The notes beneath the pieces were generated by a model. The model had not been told where the DNA came from. It saw only the letters and a program-made list of their open reading frames with translations, and searched no databases. The translations under genes were made by a program, and so were the position numbers. Below are positions 1 to 6,631 of a stretch of DNA of 9,368 nt, one piece after another. This DNA is from JADFSZ01 sp022560555 [NCBI: PVC group bacterium] (GTDB lineage Bacteria > GCA-001730085 > JADFSZ01), in contig JADFSZ010000056.1 of the NCBI GenBank assembly GCA_022560555.1, positions 1-9,368 on the forward strand. Reading direction: 5' to 3'. Within the stretch, counting starts at the first letter, position 1. Each line of letters opens with the position of its first letter.

Positions 1-246
1 GTTTTTCCGCTCATCAAGAATGTGACGATATCGCCTTTTGATTTTATTCCTACTGACTGATGTTCTGGTTTTTTTTGAGACAATAATGCCGATGTGTACA
101 TGGGGGTCGTTTTCTTCGTCATTCATGGGTAAAATCGTGTAAACAACAGTATATTTTCCGACATATTTTCGGGCGTGTTGAAAAACAAAATCAAACTCCT
201 TTTTTTTTTTAATAAAACTTATAGTTCTTTGTGTTCTCACGTCCAT
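1..246 (-). CDS. rnpA: Ribonuclease P protein component, 3' end cut by window edge
   Basis: RnpA is the protein subunit of RNase P; it helps the catalytic RNA bind precursor tRNAs and remove their 5' leaders. The visible 82 codons start at ATG 246-244 and run out of the left edge, so about 30-40 C-terminal residues of a normal ~110-120 aa protein are missing. Seen: a lysine-rich N-terminus then EFDFVFQHARKYVGKY (residues 17-32), matching the family's first strand and helix; GIIVSKK at 53-59; and the hallmark RNR box SRNKIKRRYR at 65-74. It follows rpmH on the same strand, the near-universal order. An in-frame TAA lies 3 nt upstream of the ATG, so the start must be here or at GTG 240; neither has a clear Shine-Dalgarno. 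Oddity: an 11-A run inside codons 12-16. Family assignment is confident; the exact start is not. Confidence 0.92.
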   Translation of the reverse strand, partial: MDVRTQRTISFIKKKKEFDFVFQHARKYVGKYTVVYTILPMNDEENDPHVHIGIIVSKKTRTSVSRNKIKRRYRHILDERKN

Positions 247-325
247 GCTTTATGCGAGGCCCAATTTCGATGTTTCCTTTTTGCGCATTTTATTTCGGCC
301 TTGTTTTTGAAATGGACGACGACAA

Positions 326-463
326 TCAGGCGGGAGTCAACCGCTTTCGCCCTGCGGCTCGACGACGGGACAGGATCTTTCGTCCGGATTTTGTTTTGGA
401 TCGGGCACGAAAGCCATGCTTGTTGGCGCGTTTGCGTTTTGATGGTTGATATGTGCGCTTCAT
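326..463 (-). CDS. rpmH: 50S ribosomal protein L34
   Basis: L34 is a small, very basic protein of the large ribosomal subunit. The 45-residue product begins [12 protein letters not shown], continues with [17 protein letters not shown] (about residues 15-31) and ends [13 protein letters not shown]. These are the family signature and the usual 44-47 aa length. The start is fixed by the conserved MKRTYQP opening and by an AAGGAGAGG Shine-Dalgarno at 480-472, about 8 nt upstream. A strong leftward promoter lies at 502-530. rnpA follows 79 nt downstream on the same strand, so the two are probably cotranscribed, as in many bacteria. Its place here matters because rpmH-rnpA commonly flanks the chromosomal origin. 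Confidence 0.98.
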   Translation of the reverse strand: MKRTYQPSKRKRANKHGFRARSKTKSGRKILSRRRAAGRKRLTPA

Positions 464-501
464 AGTAAAATCCTCTCCTTCGGCCAAAATGAAAGTCCAT
501 T

Positions 502-530
502 ATCGTATAGAATTTCATGGAACTTGTCAA
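502..530 (-). promoter_or_regulatory. Predicted sigma70-type promoter of rpmH-rnpA
   Basis: Read on the minus strand, TTGACA (530-525) and TACGAT (507-502) are separated by 17 bp. The -35 is a perfect consensus and the spacing is optimal. Transcription would start near 495, giving a leader of about 30 nt before the rpmH ATG at 463. The -35 lies inside a perfect inverted repeat, CTTGTC-AA-GACAAG (523-536), which could be an operator or coincidence. Confidence 0.75.
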
Positions 531-648
531 GACAAGCCCTGTAAGACAAGGCCCTCACCCCCAGAATCATCAACGAGACACTACGAATTATGTAACTTAT
601 TTAATAAAAGAGAGTTGTCCGTATATTGCTGACATTAAAAGCATTATA

Positions 649-664
649 TTGTCCATGTGGATAA
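649..664 (-). promoter_or_regulatory. DnaA box beside rpmH
   Basis: TGTGGATAA at 656-664 is the perfect 9-mer DnaA box TTATCCACA on the minus strand. It overlaps an imperfect mirror copy, TTGTCCATG (649-657), so the 16 bp form a near-palindrome. A perfect 9-mer is expected about 0.07 times by chance on both strands of a window this size. Confidence 0.5.
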
Positions 665-785
665 TTCCAAAAAATCGCTCTTTCTTCCGTCGAGAAGGAA
701 AACGTTATATCATATATCTAGCTCATAAATAATGAGTTATGGTTTATTTAAACTTTTAGTTTGCGCTTTTTTGATCGCTTTTGCC

Positions 786-805
786 TGTTGATAAAGTGTT
801 GATAA
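786..805 (-). promoter_or_regulatory. Tandem near-consensus DnaA boxes
   Basis: TGTTGATAA occurs at 786-794 and again at 797-805. Each differs from the perfect reverse DnaA box by one base (TTATCAACA against TTATCCACA). The two copies are 11 bp apart, about one helical turn, and face the same way, as expected for cooperative protein binding. They lie about 120 bp from the perfect box at 656-664. Confidence 0.4.
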
Positions 806-873
806 GTGTGACTTTCCGAAAATTTGTCCTTCGAAAACACTCTAAGCTCATAACATCCGAAGGGCGTTCTGCC

Positions 874-902
874 TTGTCAAACGAAGGGCTTAGGTCTATA
901 AT
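874..902 (+). promoter_or_regulatory. Predicted promoter of the MBL-fold gene
   Basis: TTGTCA (874-879) and a perfect TATAAT (897-902) are separated by 17 bp. The predicted start near 908 gives a leader of about 75 nt. Two direct copies of CGAAGGGC lie just upstream of the -35 (858-865) and inside the spacer (882-889), 24 bp apart, suggesting a regulator site. Confidence 0.7.
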
Positions 903-981
903 GCCACCTTTATCACACGCGGCTTAAATTCTTGATTCTTTTCGTCGGCTTACTTCGTCGCATTATATATGGGAGTTTTAT

Positions 982-1821
982 ATGATTATTCGTTGTTGGG
1001 GGTCACGCGGATCCATAGCCGTGTCCGGAAAAGACACCCTTCGATACGGCGGAGACACAACATGCCTCGAGGTGGAATCTATTGAGGGGGACATCCTCGT
1101 TTTGGATGCCGGGACAGGGATTCGTCGTCTGGGAAATAGACTAAAAAAGGACGGCGTTAAAACAGTCCACATTTTGTTTACTCATGCGCACTGGGATCAC
1201 ATTATCGGGTTTCCCTTCTTTAAACCGCTTTTTGATCCTCAGATGAAGATTTTTTTATACGGAGGAAGGGTTTCTCACGCGCCTGTTACGGATTTTGTCA
1301 AAAAAACGATGTGTTCTCCCACCTTTCCGATTCCCATGGACGAGGTTCATGCAACGGTTGAGAGTAAGGAAATCGCCGAAGAATCGTTTCAAATTCAGAA
1401 TCTAACCATAACCCCCATCTGCTTGAATCACCCCAACGGCGGATTTGGGTATAAAATCACCGAGGATCAGACAAGCTTTGTTTTCCTCACAGACAATGAA
1501 TTGAATTTTTCTCATCCGGGCGGGTATCCCCGGGATACATATGTTTCGTTTGCCGAAAATTCTGACCTTTTGATCCATGATGCTGAGTTTTGTCCCGATG
1601 AATACAAGGCCACGCGAGGATGGGGGCACTCTTGCTATACCGATGTCACCCAGTTAGCTATCGATGCTCAGGTGAAAACTTTAGGTCTTTTTCACCACAA
1701 CCAAGATCGCACCGATGAGGACCTCGACCATATTCTGCAAGAATGCCGGAATGAGATTCAAGCAAAAAAATCTTCTGTCGTATGTACAGGGGTTAAACAA
1801 GGAGATGTCTTTCAATTATAA
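982..1821 (+). CDS. MBL-fold metallo-hydrolase, phosphodiesterase-like
   Basis: The 279-residue protein has a complete metallo-beta-lactamase fold metal site: THAHWDH at 67-73 (H68, H70, D72, H73), H150 in LNHPNGGFGY, D200 in LIHDAEF and H238/H239 in LFHHNQD. The opening CWGSRGS and the GWGHS segment (213-217, H216) are typical of the cytosolic Lactamase_B_2-type subgroup related to cyclic-nucleotide phosphodiesterases and tRNase Z-like proteins. There is no signal peptide, so a cytoplasmic hydrolase, probably binuclear Zn, is inferred; the substrate cannot be told from sequence. The start has a GGGAG Shine-Dalgarno (971-975) 6 nt upstream. It is first in the rightward gene series, with its own promoter at 874-902. 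pckG follows after 83 bp; nothing obvious links the two functions. Confidence 0.9.
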   Translation: MIIRCWGSRGSIAVSGKDTLRYGGDTTCLEVESIEGDILVLDAGTGIRRLGNRLKKDGVKTVHILFTHAHWDHIIGFPFFKPLFDPQMKIFLYGGRVSHAPVTDFVKKTMCSPTFPIPMDEVHATVESKEIAEESFQIQNLTITPICLNHPNGGFGYKITEDQTSFVFLTDNELNFSHPGGYPRDTYVSFAENSDLLIHDAEFCPDEYKATRGWGHSCYTDVTQLAIDAQVKTLGLFHHNQDRTDEDLDHILQECRNEIQAKKSSVVCTGVKQGDVFQL

Positions 1822-1834
1822 ACTTTTAATCGTA

Positions 1835-1856
1835 GAAGCTCGCGCGCGATAGCTTC
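1835..1856 (+). terminator. Weak hairpin between MBL gene and pckG
   Basis: GAAGCT (1835-1840) and AGCTTC (1851-1856) form a 6-bp stem around a CG-rich 10-nt loop. No U-tract follows, so an intrinsic terminator is doubtful. It may be a weak attenuator, an mRNA-processing structure or chance. Confidence 0.25.
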
Positions 1857-1904
1857 AAGAGAAGTTCAAGACAAACCAAAGGTAAAAAACCAAAGAGGAG
1901 AATG

Positions 1905-3713
1905 ATGACAAACAATAAGGAACTGAAGCAGTGGGTTGATGAAGTGGGACGTCTTTGTGAAGCAGATCATATTGTTTGGTGTGACGGGTCCGATAAACAA
2001 TACGCTGAAATGATCGAACGTCTTGTCAAAAGCGGAAGCGCCAAAAAACTCAATCCCAAGAAAAGACCCAACAGCATCCTCGTTCTCTCAGATCCGGCCG
2101 ATGTTGCGCGCGTGGAAGATCAAACATTCATCTGCTCCAAAACAAAAGAAGAAGCGGGCCCAACGAACAACTGGGCGGATCCGGCCGAAATGAAAACGAA
2201 ATTATCCGATCTGTTTAAAGGCTCCATGAAGGGCCGTACCCTGTTTGTCATTCCGTTTTCCATGGGCCCTATCGGATCTCCCATTGCCCACATTGGGGTT
2301 CAGCTTTCCGACTCTCCCTACGTTGTGGTGAATATGATGATTATGACACGTGTCGGAGCCGCGGTGCTCGATGTTTTGGGAGAGGAAGGAGAATTCGTGC
2401 GTTGTCTGCATTCTGTGGGGTACCCCTTGGTCACAAAAGATGGCTCCCAGAGACCGGATATTCCTTGGCCATGTGACGCTGAAAATAAATTTATCACGCA
2501 CTTTCCCGAATCAAAAGAAATTTGGTCGTATGGGTCTGGTTACGGCGGAAACGCCCTTTTAGGCAAAAAATGCTTTGCTTTGCGTATCGCTTCAACTATG
2601 GCACGCGATGAGGGCTGGCTTGCCGAGCATATGCTGATCTTAAAAATCACAAATCCTGAAAAAGAAGTTCGTTATATCGCCGCCGCGTTCCCCTCGGCAT
2701 GCGGAAAAACCAATTTAGCCATGATGAATCCAACGATTCCTGGGTGGAAGATCGAGTGTGTTGGAGATGATATCGCCTGGATGAAATTCGGCCCGGATCA
2801 ACGTCTCTACGCGATTAATCCGGAAGCAGGTTTTTTTGGCGTCGCGCCGGGAACAAGCATGGAAACAAATCCAAACGCGATGAATTCGTTCAAAGAGAAT
2901 GCAATTTTCACAAATTGTGCGCTTACGGATGACGGCGATGTTTGGTGGGAGGAAAAAGATTCGACACCGCCCGACCATCTCATCGATTGGAAAGGCCAAG
3001 ACTGGACCCCGGACTGCGGCCGTAAAGCCGCGCATCCTAACGCGCGTTTCACAGCCCCGGCCAAGCAATGCCCGGTCATCGCTCAAGAATGGGAAGACCC
3101 TAAAGGAGTGCCCATCAGTGCCATCTTGTTTGGGGGACGAAGAGCCTCAACCGTTCCTTTGATATACGAAGCCTTTAACTGGCAGCATGGAACCTTTTTG
3201 GGTGCCACCATGTCGAGTGAAAAAACGGCCGCCGCCGCCGGGAAAGTCGGGGAACTTCGCAGAGATCCTATGGCCATGCTTCCGTTTTGCGGCTACGACA
3301 TGGGAGACTATTGGAAGCATTGGCTCAAGATGGGAGAGATCGGCAAAGAAAATATGCCTAAAATCTTTTACGTGAACTGGTTTCGTAAAACAGATGACGG
3401 TAAATGGCTCTGGCCCGGCTTTGGAGAAAACAGCCGTGTTCTCAAATGGGTTTTCGAAAGATGTGCCGGCCAAACCGGCGCGGAAGAAACTTCTATCGGG
3501 TTTTTGCCGACAAAAGACAGCTTAGATCTCTCCGGCTTAGATATTTCCGACCAGGATCTTGATGTTCTCTTAAGCGTTAACCCTGCCGAATGGAAGGACG
3601 AGATTCCAAAAATACAAGAGCATTTTGAAAAATTCGGATCACGTCTTCCCAAAGAGTTAGCCGAAGAGCTGGATCGGCTCACGGATCGGCTCAGCTCCGT
3701 GGCAAAGACATAG
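1905..3713 (+). CDS. pckG: Phosphoenolpyruvate carboxykinase (GTP)
   Basis: This cytosolic enzyme interconverts oxaloacetate + GTP with PEP + GDP + CO2, linking the TCA cycle to gluconeogenesis. The 602 aa match the usual GTP-class length. Numbered from 1905, visible motifs are the substrate-binding YGGN (213-216), the kinase-1a P-loop FPSACGKTN (262-270), the metal-binding kinase-2 segment GDD (287-289), [13 protein letters not shown] (310-322), GGRRAS (410-415), the flexible lid AAAAGK (442-447) and NWFRK (491-495). No catalytic segment is missing. The P-loop with cysteine (SACGKTN) separates it from ATP-type pckA. Two ATGs overlap at 1902 and 1905. The GAGGAG Shine-Dalgarno (1895-1900) is 1 nt from the first and 4 nt from the second, so 1905 is preferred; 1902 adds one Met. 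A FecR-domain gene follows 30 bp downstream without a terminator. Confidence 0.98.
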   Translation: MTNNKELKQWVDEVGRLCEADHIVWCDGSDKQYAEMIERLVKSGSAKKLNPKKRPNSILVLSDPADVARVEDQTFICSKTKEEAGPTNNWADPAEMKTKLSDLFKGSMKGRTLFVIPFSMGPIGSPIAHIGVQLSDSPYVVVNMMIMTRVGAAVLDVLGEEGEFVRCLHSVGYPLVTKDGSQRPDIPWPCDAENKFITHFPESKEIWSYGSGYGGNALLGKKCFALRIASTMARDEGWLAEHMLILKITNPEKEVRYIAAAFPSACGKTNLAMMNPTIPGWKIECVGDDIAWMKFGPDQRLYAINPEAGFFGVAPGTSMETNPNAMNSFKENAIFTNCALTDDGDVWWEEKDSTPPDHLIDWKGQDWTPDCGRKAAHPNARFTAPAKQCPVIAQEWEDPKGVPISAILFGGRRASTVPLIYEAFNWQHGTFLGATMSSEKTAAAAGKVGELRRDPMAMLPFCGYDMGDYWKHWLKMGEIGKENMPKIFYVNWFRKTDDGKWLWPGFGENSRVLKWVFERCAGQTGAEETSIGFLPTKDSLDLSGLDISDQDLDVLLSVNPAEWKDEIPKIQEHFEKFGSRLPKELAEELDRLTDRLSSVAKT

Positions 3714-3743
3714 ATAAAAAACCACAGGGAAGCAAACAAAACG

Positions 3744-4415
3744 ATGAAAAGGATCCGAAGAATTGCTGTTTGTGTTTTGCTTGTTATGATCAGCTTCCCC
3801 CATCTTTCTTGGGCGCTTGATCCTATACGAAGCGAAAGAATAAGGGGAACGGTCCAAATTGTTAAAAACAACGGGGAGACCTCTTGGCTCAAACACGGAG
3901 AATCCCGTGCTTTTGAAGTCGGCGACCATATTATCACGGGCAAAACAAACAATATTGAACTGAACCTACACAACGAAAACTATATTCGCGTATCCCCTGA
4001 AAGTAAAATCGAAATTATAAGACACGCTCAAGACGCTATTAAAATTTATATACACTATGGAGACGTCTTGGTGCGAATGAAGGCGACAAAAAAAAATCCT
4101 CCTTTCTCATTTGAAACCCGGGACGGGACAATTCATATCACAGGAGAGAAAGGTACCCATGCTTTGATTTGGTCTCATGAGGATGGATCGTTAGCCGGCG
4201 TAGCCTATGGCACGCTGATGGTTGAGGCAAGTGAAGGTTTTGTTGATATTCCTTCCCGTCACTCTCTTCGCTTTTCAAAAACCACGCCCTTAAGCGCTCC
4301 GAGCCCAAATAATGACAACATCCGCAGTCGTATTAACCAGGTGAGCTTGATTGGAGATTCTAAATCCGCCACATCTATCTTGGAAGGATCCCATCGAAGA
4401 AGTCGTAGCCGATAA
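3744..4415 (+). CDS. Secreted FecR-domain protein
   Basis: The 223-residue product opens with a Sec signal: a basic MKRIRR, a hydrophobic core (about 8-19) and a likely cut after SWA (residue 24). The mature part fits the FecR-domain pattern: RGTVQIVKNNGE, a GD-I-TG turn (EVGDHIITG, 58-66), the IELNL strand, IRVSPESKIEI (81-91), HYGDVLV (104-110) and a GTHALIW strand (137-143) before YGTLMVEASEG. Stand-alone periplasmic FecR-domain proteins of this type, without the N-terminal anti-sigma helix or a TM anchor, are common in Omnitrophota-like genomes; their role is mostly unknown, so iron-citrate signalling should not be assumed. No sigma factor or TonB receptor gene is adjacent. The tail is basic (SHRRSRSR). 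It lies 30 bp after pckG with only a weak AGGGA (3726-3730) 13 nt upstream, so cotranscription or coupling is plausible. Confidence 0.83.
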   Translation: MKRIRRIAVCVLLVMISFPHLSWALDPIRSERIRGTVQIVKNNGETSWLKHGESRAFEVGDHIITGKTNNIELNLHNENYIRVSPESKIEIIRHAQDAIKIYIHYGDVLVRMKATKKNPPFSFETRDGTIHITGEKGTHALIWSHEDGSLAGVAYGTLMVEASEGFVDIPSRHSLRFSKTTPLSAPSPNNDNIRSRINQVSLIGDSKSATSILEGSHRRSRSR

Positions 4416-4427
4416 AGTTTTTTCGTT

Positions 4428-4479
4428 AAAAAAGGGTTTTCTCTGAAAAAGGGGCTTTCCCTGAAAAAGGGTTTTCCCT
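4428..4479. repeat. Three-copy 17-18 bp tandem repeat
   Basis: Three adjacent degenerate units lie just after the FecR-domain gene: 4428-4444, 4445-4462 and 4463-4479. Each has the pattern A5-6, G3-4, (C)T3-4, then CCCT or CTCT. Each contains a small mirror, AGGG-TTTT-CCCT, so either strand can form serial short hairpins. On the minus strand each AGGGAAAACCCT ends in a T-run like a miniature terminator. It may help end the pckG-FecR transcript or insulate the tig promoter that follows. No CRISPR character: the units are too short and there are no spacers. Confidence 0.7.
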
Positions 4480-4488
4480 GATCCCCTA

Positions 4489-4516
4489 TTGACCAATACT
4501 AAAACCTATATATAAT
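4489..4516 (+). promoter_or_regulatory. Predicted promoter of tig(-clpP-clpX)
   Basis: TTGACC (4489-4494) and a perfect TATAAT (4511-4516) are separated by 16 bp. The start near 4523 gives a leader of about 70 nt to the tig ATG. The leader is A-rich and lacks a clear Shine-Dalgarno. Confidence 0.7.
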
Positions 4517-4593
4517 AATACTTCGCTTTGGGTTCGTAATTATCATATGTGATCGACTCATATTCATCATAAACACTTAAAAACAAAAAGATT

Positions 4594-5886
4594 ATGGATA
4601 TCAAACTTACTGAGGTAGAACCGTGCCGCAAGCAGATGCTTATCCAAGTGTCGTCTGAGCGCGTCAAAAATCAAACGGACGAAGTTTGTCGAGAACTCAT
4701 GAAAAGCGTCAAAATCCCCGGATTTCGTAAAGGGAAGGTCCCGCGGCATATTGTAGAGCAGCGTTTCCGTAATGATGTTCAAAAAGAAGTGATTCAAAAA
4801 CTGCTTTCAAAAACATTTTCGGAAGGGATTAAAGAACACGACCTTCACCCCATTGAGCATCCAAATATTACAGATGTCCAACTGGATGAGAAAAAGGGCC
4901 TGTCCTATAAAGCCGTCTTTGACATCTCTCCCGTTTTTGATCTTGGCTCGTACAAGGGGCTGGCCGCAAACAAGCCGATTGTCCTCGTGTCCGATGAAGA
5001 GATTCAAAACACGCTAAAAACGCTTCAAGAGCAAAACGCGCAGTATGTTGCCGTGTCCGAAGACCGGGGGGCGGAGGCGGAGGACTTTGTGATGTGTGAC
5101 TATGTTTTGTCTGTCAACGACACGATTGTTGAACAACGAGAAAATATTTGGCTTGAATCCCTCTCTCATCGCCTGGAGGGCTCTATCAACAAAGAAGCTC
5201 TGGGCTTGAAAAAGACCCAGTCCAAAAAAATTCCTTGCTCGATTCCGGCGAATTATCCAAAAAAGGAATTTGCCGGCCAAAAAGCCTCTTTAGAAATCAC
5301 CGTTAAGGAGCTCAAAAAAAAGGAGTTGGCCCCCCAAGACGATGAGTTTGCCAAAGACATTGGGTTTCCCAGCTTGAAAGATCTCAAAAAAGCGATCGAA
5401 GAAAACATCCACTCCCGTTATGAACAAGACGCGATGGCACGTGTCAGAGCCGAAATTCTCGAAAAACTGATCAAAGCTCATCCTTTTGATGTTCCCTCGG
5501 CTATGGTTCAGCGTCAAATGAAAGGGACCATGAACCGCGCGATGAAACAAATGATGTCAAACGGAATTCCCGAAGAAGAAGCCGCAAAAAACATCAAGTC
5601 GCAGCACGAGGAATACCATAAACACGCGTTACTGACTGTCAAAGAACACTTTCTGCTTCATGCGATTGCGAAAAAAGAGAACATAAGCGTTGCCTCATCA
5701 GAAGTTCAGGAGCGCCTGAGCCTCATGGCAAAACAAACCCATCAAAAAATCACCGAACTGGAAAAAAATCAAAACCTTGTGTATAACGTAGAAGATGATA
5801 TTCTTATGGAGAAAGCGTATGCCGTGCTTGTTCGTCATGCCAAAATCACGGACATCAAGGAAAAAGCTGTAAAGGGTAAAGTGTAA
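4594..5886 (+). CDS. tig: Trigger factor, ribosome-associated chaperone
   Basis: Trigger factor docks at the ribosomal exit tunnel and shields nascent chains. The 430 residues match the family length and three-domain order. The N-terminal ribosome-binding domain (about 1-115) has the L23-docking signature GFRKGKVP at 43-50. The middle FKBP-like region (about 157-243) keeps the end segment NYPKKEFAGQKASLEITV but lacks the active-site MIPGFE-type stretch and the FEGG-like segment, so prolyl isomerase activity is probably lost while the fold remains. The C-terminal chaperone arms begin at the DDEFAKD motif (249-255) and run to 430. There is no clear Shine-Dalgarno; the leader before ATG 4594 is A-rich, but the conserved N-terminus supports this start. 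Its last codons and stop lie inside a heptamer repeat array. clpP and clpX follow, the conserved order in many bacteria. Confidence 0.96.
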   Translation: MDIKLTEVEPCRKQMLIQVSSERVKNQTDEVCRELMKSVKIPGFRKGKVPRHIVEQRFRNDVQKEVIQKLLSKTFSEGIKEHDLHPIEHPNITDVQLDEKKGLSYKAVFDISPVFDLGSYKGLAANKPIVLVSDEEIQNTLKTLQEQNAQYVAVSEDRGAEAEDFVMCDYVLSVNDTIVEQRENIWLESLSHRLEGSINKEALGLKKTQSKKIPCSIPANYPKKEFAGQKASLEITVKELKKKELAPQDDEFAKDIGFPSLKDLKKAIEENIHSRYEQDAMARVRAEILEKLIKAHPFDVPSAMVQRQMKGTMNRAMKQMMSNGIPEEEAAKNIKSQHEEYHKHALLTVKEHFLLHAIAKKENISVASSEVQERLSLMAKQTHQKITELEKNQNLVYNVEDDILMEKAYAVLVRHAKITDIKEKAVKGKV

Positions 5887-5999
5887 TCAGTAAATGGTAA
5901 TTCGTAAATTGTAATTGGTCTACATGCTTTGTTTTTCTGCTATTTACAAGTTGCCCTTTACAGCTTTTAGCGATTTACCATTTACCAATAACCAATTAC
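5862..5999. repeat. Phased GTAAnnn heptamer array with inverted arms
   Basis: From 5869 to 5917, seven consecutive 7-bp units all begin GTAA: GTAAAGG, GTAAAGT, GTAATCA, GTAAATG, GTAATTC, GTAAATT, GTAATTG. The first two and a half units are tig coding sequence, and the tig stop is inside unit 3. On the minus strand, 5999-5972 holds four more units in phase: GTAATTG, GTTATTG, GTAAATG, GTAAATC. A perfect 15-bp inverted repeat, AAAAGCTGTAAAGGG, is at 5862-5876 and (complement) 5954-5968, so the tig-clpP mRNA could fold with a loop of about 77 nt. GTAAATA (5947-5941, minus) extends the pattern. A stabilising stem, a weak terminator or a dispersed repeat family are all possible. Confidence 0.75.
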
Positions 6000-6034
6000 C
6001 GAATTAAACTTTTTCATTAAAAAGAGGAGGCCTC

Positions 6035-6628
6035 ATGTTAGTTCCTATGGTCATCGAACAATCCGGACGTACCGAACGCGCCTATGATATTTATTCCCGT
6101 TTACTGAAGGACCGTATTGTATTTATCGGCGATGTGGTCAGCGATGTTTTAGCTAATTTGGTTATTGCGCAACTGCTGTTTCTGCAAATGGATGACGCCA
6201 AAAAGGATATCAGCGTGTACATCAACAGCCCGGGAGGATCGGTTACAGCCGGCCTTGCCATGTATGACACGATGCAATACATGCAGTGTGATGTGGCAAC
6301 CTATTGCATCGGACAAGCCGCGAGCATGGGGGCGGTTCTGCTTTCAGCCGGGACAAAAGGGAAACGGTTTGCTTTGCCCAATGCCCGCGTGATGATTCAT
6401 CAGCCCTGGGGAGGGTTTGAGGGCTCCGCGTCCGACATAAACATTCATGCGGCAGAAATCATGAAAATCAAGGAAAAGCTCAACAACATTCTGGCCCTGC
6501 ATACCGGCCAACCCGTCAAAAAAGTCGAAAAAGATACGGACCGTGATTTTTTCATGTCCGCCGAAGACGCTAAAGACTACGGTCTCGTTGATATGGTTAT
6601 TCGTAAGGCAAAAATCCCGGAGAAATAA
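6035..6628 (+). CDS. clpP: ATP-dependent Clp protease proteolytic subunit
   Basis: ClpP forms the tetradecameric serine-protease barrel that degrades proteins fed by ClpX or ClpA. The 197-residue product shows the whole family: the N-terminus [32 protein letters not shown] (64-73), the nucleophile S97 in GQAASMGA, catalytic H122 in MIHQP and catalytic D171 in TDRDFF. These positions fall where the E. coli mature numbering puts them. The GAGGAGG Shine-Dalgarno (6024-6030) is 4 nt upstream of the ATG. clpX begins 3 bp after the stop, so the two are translated together from one message. tig lies 148 bp upstream across a structured repeat region, with no clear promoter for clpP alone in that gap. 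Confidence 0.99.
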   Translation: MLVPMVIEQSGRTERAYDIYSRLLKDRIVFIGDVVSDVLANLVIAQLLFLQMDDAKKDISVYINSPGGSVTAGLAMYDTMQYMQCDVATYCIGQAASMGAVLLSAGTKGKRFALPNARVMIHQPWGGFEGSASDINIHAAEIMKIKEKLNNILALHTGQPVKKVEKDTDRDFFMSAEDAKDYGLVDMVIRKAKIPEK

Positions 6629-6631
6629 TTT

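Larger units (their letters stand above)
464..981. other. Gene-free divergent region between rpmH and MBL gene
   Basis: This 518-bp strand-switch region has no convincing gene. It holds the leftward rpmH promoter (502-530), an AT-rich middle (roughly 580-770), a perfect DnaA box (656-664), two tandem TGTTGATAA near-boxes (786-805), two copies of CGAAGGGC (858-865 and 882-889) and the rightward promoter of the MBL gene (874-902). A small ORF at 517-732 begins in the rpmH promoter, has no Shine-Dalgarno and has no recognisable protein character. Being the divergent spacer beside rpmH-rnpA makes this a secondary candidate for an origin element; that is inference from gene context. Confidence 0.6.

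Noticed and set aside
175-530. Open frames on both strands over rpmH-rnpA (for example 175-465 plus and 237-530 minus)
   Set aside because: They are shadows of rpmH and rnpA, which match families residue by residue in other frames.
517-732. 71-codon plus-strand frame in the rpmH upstream spacer
   Set aside because: It begins in the rpmH promoter, has no Shine-Dalgarno, shows no domain or membrane pattern, and covers the AT-rich region with the DnaA box.
1902-1904. pckG start at the first of two overlapping ATGs
   Set aside because: The Shine-Dalgarno ends 1 nt before it, too close; the second ATG at 1905 is better placed, although the protein differs by only one Met.
3368-3973. 201-codon minus-strand frame across pckG and the FecR-domain gene
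   Set aside because: It is antisense to two well-supported genes and has no recognisable motifs.
3744-4415. FecR iron-citrate signalling regulator
   Set aside because: It has a cleavable signal peptide, no N-terminal anti-sigma domain, and no adjacent sigma factor or TonB receptor gene.
4428-4479. CRISPR-like array
   Set aside because: The units are contiguous 17-18 bp repeats without spacers, and no cas gene is present.
5778-5786. TGTGTATAA, a TTATNCACA-type DnaA box, inside tig
   Set aside because: It is a single site within a conserved coding region with no neighbouring boxes; chance is sufficient.
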